Shown here piece by piece: positions 4,880 through 7,416 of a stretch of DNA of 7,416 bases. The position numbers were made by a program, and so were the translations under genes. Source of the stretch: T1Sed10-7 sp047921175 (GTDB lineage Bacteria > Actinomycetota > Nitriliruptoria > Nitriliruptorales > Nitriliruptoraceae); the NCBI GenBank assembly GCA_047921175.1, contig JBLRWQ010000105.1, forward strand, positions 1 to 7,416, given 5' to 3'. The stretch's first letter is position 1; the number at the start of each line of letters is the position of its first letter. The notes below the pieces were generated by a model. It worked only from the letters and a program-made list of their open reading frames with translations, searched no databases and was not told the origin of the DNA.

Positions 4880-6621
4880 GCGGTCACCGCGAAGGGACGT
4901 CGGGCCGGCGCCTCGTCGGCGAGAGCGTCCGCGACGATCGCCACCGTCGGGGTCCCGTGCGAGAGGACACGCTGGTGGAAGCTGCGCAGATCGAACGCCG
5001 CAGCCTCCCGCAGCTCGACCTCGCTGCGCAGATCGGTGAGCTCCTCCCCACCGACGAGGTACGCCGACAACTGGCCGGGCAGGACCTGCACCCGCCGGAC
5101 GGTCGCCGCCGCCTCCTCGGGGGTGTGGAACCCCGCCCGCACCAGCAGGTCGTAGGCCGCGGTGTCCGGCAGCGAGGCGGCATGCAGGCCGACGTCGACG
5201 AGCGCGCCGGCCGCGATCCGCAGCTCGTGCAGGAGCTGGACCAGCAGGTAGTCCTCAGCGGCCACCTGCGAGGTGCGGCCGCGCGCGAACCCGGCGCGGA
5301 CGACCTCCCGTTCGATGTAGACCGCCCATCCCTCGGCGAAGACCGGGCGGGCGAGCAGCCGGCGTGCGAGCCGCGGATGCTGCGCGGCGTGCTCGAGCTG
5401 CACGACGTGGCCCGGGTAGCCCTCGTGGATGGCGAGGGACCGCAGGGCCGCCGGGGTGTAGGCACGCAGCAGCGCGGCGGAGCGCTCGCCGTCCCAGCCG
5501 GCCGGGATCGGGGACAGGTGGTAGGTGCATCCGGTCGCCGGTCGCAGTGGCGGTGGCGGGGTGACGTAGGCGACCGCGACCCCGCTGAGGTGTGCGGGCA
5601 CCTCCCGGACACGCAGCCGATCCGACGGGGGGACGTCGCTGATCGCGATGGTGCGCGCGAAGGCCCGTGCCTCCTCGATGGCCCGCCGGGCCTCCGGGAG
5701 CAGCTGCTCCGGGGACAGCGCGGTGCGCGCGAGGGCCTTGAGGGCCTGCCGGAGACGCTCGTCCTCGTCCCGGGGCGCCCGTTCGCCGGGGTACCAGTGC
5801 GTCCAGGCGGAGCCGGTCAGCTGCGCCAGCCGGGCACGGGTACGGGCGAGATGGACGCGCGCACGGTCCTCGATCTGTGCCGGCCACATCGTGGTCCCGA
5901 GCCCGGTGCGCAGCACCACGGCGTGGTCCTCCGGGCCGAGCCGCCACGCACCCGGCGGGTCCGCGGTCAGCTCGTCCAGCAACGCCGCGAACGCCTCCAG
6001 CCCCTCCGCGGCCACCTCGCCCGCGTCCCGCGCCGGTGATACGTCGACCCCGAGCTCCTCGGCCTGGGCCGGGAGCACCTCGCGGACCAGGGCGACCAGG
6101 CCCGTGACCCGATCCAGGGCCACGCGCAGGTGGGGTTCGGGGGCGGAGGTGAGCAGCTCGCTGGCCTGTTCGAGCAGGACCGGCACGCGTCTGGCGCGCT
6201 GGGCCGCGGCCTCCAGGCGCCGGCAGCGGTCCCCCGGCGTCCCGTCGTCCCAGGCGAGCAGCTCGTGGATGCCGGCGCCGACGGTGTCGAGCGCGGTCAA
6301 GGGGTCGAGTGCCAGCCGCGGGCGCACCTCCCGCAGGAAGCGGCGGTGGTCGAGCTCGGCGGCGAGCAGTGCCAGGTCACCCTGGGCCTCGCGCACCACC
6401 GGGCCGGGCCGCCCGTCCAGCTCCCGCTGCAGGGCCGCCACGGCACCCGCGAGCCGATCGAGGTCGCGGGCGCGGGCATCCAGGGCCGCGGGCGCCAGGT
6501 CGGGCAGCATCCCGTCGGCCCCGACCAGGCCGAGCCGGGTCGCCTCGACGGGCTCGTGCTCGCGGATGTGACGCAGGAAGCGCAGGACCAGCTGGTCCGC
6601 ACGCCGCTGCACCTGCTCCAC
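4876..6621 (-). CDS. DUF885 family protein, putative zinc metallopeptidase
   Basis: A 581-residue, mostly helical protein, typical in length for DUF885 proteins, which are thought to be zinc-dependent peptidases; substrates are largely unknown. The signature is SLAIHEGYPGHVVQ (395-408), with H399, E400 and H405 as likely metal-binding or catalytic residues. It is followed by the second conserved block FAEGWAVYIERE (428-439) with E430 and E437. Upstream blocks GLGTTMWP (240-247) and YHLSPIPAGW (367-376) and the C-terminal LSHGTPTVAIV (553-563) also fit the family. No signal peptide or membrane segment is visible, so it is probably cytoplasmic. The start is GTG at 6621, supported by GGAGGT (6627-6632) five bases upstream. 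It is the first gene of a two-gene operon whose second gene starts within its stop codon. Peptidase activity is inferred from motifs only. Confidence 0.9.
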   Translation of the reverse strand: MEQVQRRADQLVLRFLRHIREHEPVEATRLGLVGADGMLPDLAPAALDARARDLDRLAGAVAALQRELDGRPGPVVREAQGDLALLAAELDHRRFLREVRPRLALDPLTALDTVGAGIHELLAWDDGTPGDRCRRLEAAAQRARRVPVLLEQASELLTSAPEPHLRVALDRVTGLVALVREVLPAQAEELGVDVSPARDAGEVAAEGLEAFAALLDELTADPPGAWRLGPEDHAVVLRTGLGTTMWPAQIEDRARVHLARTRARLAQLTGSAWTHWYPGERAPRDEDERLRQALKALARTALSPEQLLPEARRAIEEARAFARTIAISDVPPSDRLRVREVPAHLSGVAVAYVTPPPPLRPATGCTYHLSPIPAGWDGERSAALLRAYTPAALRSLAIHEGYPGHVVQLEHAAQHPRLARRLLARPVFAEGWAVYIEREVVRAGFARGRTSQVAAEDYLLVQLLHELRIAAGALVDVGLHAASLPDTAAYDLLVRAGFHTPEEAAATVRRVQVLPGQLSAYLVGGEELTDLRSEVELREAAAFDLRSFHQRVLSHGTPTVAIVADALADEAPARRPFAVTA

Positions 6622-6900
6622 GATCGACCTCCGGTACCCACGACGACGCTAGTTGGTCGACGCTGCGGCTGCCGCTCCCTCGCCCGGGGAGGTGGGTGGG
6701 CTACCCTTGCCCTACCGGCCCCGCCACGCCGACCGCTCCCCCGCACCTCGCGGACGGCCACGGCCACCACGACCGGTCCCCTACGCGCACCGCCGGGAAG
6801 CCCCCGCCGGTCGCGCCCGATGTCGCGACGATGCGACGATGACCACCGCGATCGCCAGGCGTGTGCACCGCTCCGTCGCCGGGGGTCGCCCGGACGAGAG
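6622..6900. promoter_or_regulatory. Divergent intergenic region, DUF885 / DEAD-box
   Basis: About 280 bases separate the two divergent starts, and both promoters should lie here. On the minus strand a TANNNT hexamer, TAGCGT (6651-6646), would give a short leader before the DUF885 ribosome binding site. On the plus strand TACCCT (6702-6707) is the best candidate and would leave a leader of nearly 190 bases before the helicase. Neither has a recognisable -35. An 8-base tandem repeat, CGACGATG twice, is at 6826-6841. No stable RNA gene or convincing independent gene is visible. Confidence 0.35.
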
Positions 6901-6910
6901 ATGCACGTGA
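6839..6910 (+). other. Possible upstream ORF before the helicase
   Basis: A 23-codon frame (MTTAIARRVHRSVAGGRPDERCT) starts with ATG at 6839 and ends with TGA at 6908-6910. Its stop overlaps a GTG at 6907 that could be the helicase start, forming GTGA. No ribosome binding site precedes it, so it may be chance. If real, it could couple translation to the helicase gene. Confidence 0.2.
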
Positions 6911-7416
6911 CCAAGACCTTCCGTGACCTCGGGGTCCACGAGGCGCTGTGCGCAGCGCTCGACGCCCAGGGCATCACCCACCCCTTCCCGATCCAGGAGC
7001 TCACCCTCCCGCTCGCGCTCGACGGCCACGACCTGATCGGCCAGGCGCGCACCGGGACCGGCAAGACGCTGGCGTTCGGGCTCCCACTACTGCAACGGCT
7101 CGATGCGTCGCGGGCACAGACCCAGGCGCTGGTGATCGTGCCGACCCGCGAGCTGTGCCTTCAGGTCTACGAGGACCTGAAGGTCGGCGCCGGCCTCGGG
7201 CTGACCTCGATCAGCGTGTACGGCGGCGTCGGCTACGACGAGCAGATCGATGCGCTGACCACCGGCGTCCACGTCGTGGTCGGCACCCCCGGTCGGCTGC
7301 TGGACCACCTCAACCGCGGCAACCTCGACCTCAGCAACGTGACCCAGCTGGTGCTCGACGAGGCCGACGAGATGCTCGACATGGGCTTCCTGCCCGACGT
7401 CGAACGGCTCGTGGAG
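6901..7416 (+). CDS. DEAD-box RNA helicase, N-terminal part (runs off window)
   Basis: The first 172 codons of an ATP-dependent RNA helicase involved in RNA remodelling, ribosome assembly or mRNA decay; no stop occurs before the window ends. The motifs of RecA domain 1 appear in order: Q motif with F7 and PIQ (30-32), motif I ARTGTGKT (49-56), motif Ia PTREL (81-85), the GG motif (109), motif Ib TPGR (129-132) and motif II DEAD (153-156) followed by MLDMGF. The wording FPIQELTLPLAL and GQARTGTGKT recalls the actinobacterial protein annotated RhlE in mycobacteria; this is from memory, so no symbol is given. The start is uncertain. ATG 6901 has a poorly placed GAGAG directly before it, GTG 6907 has that GAGAG six bases upstream, and an in-frame ATG at 6820 is also open. 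Homology begins at about TKTFRDLG, which fits either 6901 or 6907. Confidence 0.93.
   Translation, partial: MHVTKTFRDLGVHEALCAALDAQGITHPFPIQELTLPLALDGHDLIGQARTGTGKTLAFGLPLLQRLDASRAQTQALVIVPTRELCLQVYEDLKVGAGLGLTSISVYGGVGYDEQIDALTTGVHVVVGTPGRLLDHLNRGNLDLSNVTQLVLDEADEMLDMGFLPDVERLVE

Noticed and set aside
4957..6039. Plus-strand open frames of 300 or more codons opposite the DUF885 gene.
   Set aside because: The opposite strand carries the DUF885 motifs; the plus-strand translations look like compositional noise.
6693..6715. G/C-rich short repeats around GGTGGGTGGG and CTACCC in the divergent intergenic region.
   Set aside because: They are short and imperfect and are expected by chance at this base composition; no array or dyad emerges.
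6653..6910. An 85-codon plus-strand frame before the helicase.
   Set aside because: Its start has no ribosome binding site and its product is proline/arginine-rich noise; only the last 23 codons are noted separately because of the GTGA overlap.

Overview
The window is chromosomal DNA from a very high-G+C bacterium, almost certainly an actinobacterium (Actinomycetota). The evidence is strong G/C bias at third codon positions, GTG starts on three genes, purine-rich GGAGG-type ribosome binding sites, and gene families typical of the phylum (a carboxylating crotonyl-CoA carboxylase/reductase, an FxsA-family protein, a zinc-type L31, an actinobacterial-style DEAD-box helicase). The L31 sequence reads more like deep-branching classes such as Nitriliruptoria or Acidimicrobiia than like Streptomyces or Mycobacterium. 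That is an impression from memory, not a tested placement. There are no transposases, phage genes, CRISPR arrays, tRNAs or rRNAs, and base composition looks even throughout.

Layout, left to right. (1) 60-272, minus: rpmE (ribosomal protein L31, four-cysteine type), with a possible structured leader and promoter between it and the next gene. (2) 533-1222, plus: a seven-helix Bax-inhibitor-1/YccA family membrane protein. (3) 1239-1287: a strong GC hairpin between convergent genes. (4) 1295-2650, minus: ccrA, crotonyl-CoA carboxylase/reductase, GTG start. (5) 2790-3353, minus: fxsA-family membrane protein. (6) 3352-4113, plus: a SpoU/TrmH-family RNA methyltransferase whose ATG overlaps the fxsA ATG head to head inside one CATG. 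(7) 4109-4155: an inverted repeat holding both convergent stop codons. (8) A minus-strand two-gene operon: a DUF885 metallopeptidase-like protein (4876-6621) followed, with a GTGA overlap, by an unrecognised 242-residue protein (4151-4879). (9) 6622-6900: a divergent intergenic region. (10) 6901-7416, plus, cut by the window end: the N-terminal part of a DEAD-box RNA helicase.

Most of the window is housekeeping and central-metabolism genes in short transcription units of alternating direction. RNA and translation functions recur (L31, RNA methyltransferase, DEAD-box helicase), but nothing shows that these genes form one system. The least explained item is the 242-residue protein translationally coupled to the DUF885 peptidase. 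Its C-terminal half has a predicted beta-beta-beta-alpha duplicated layout reminiscent of the LeuA regulatory domain. Other points of interest are the overlapping head-to-head start codons, the possible L31 leader RNA, and ccrA standing apart from other ethylmalonyl-CoA-pathway or polyketide genes. I see no convincing sign of an entirely new multi-gene system.
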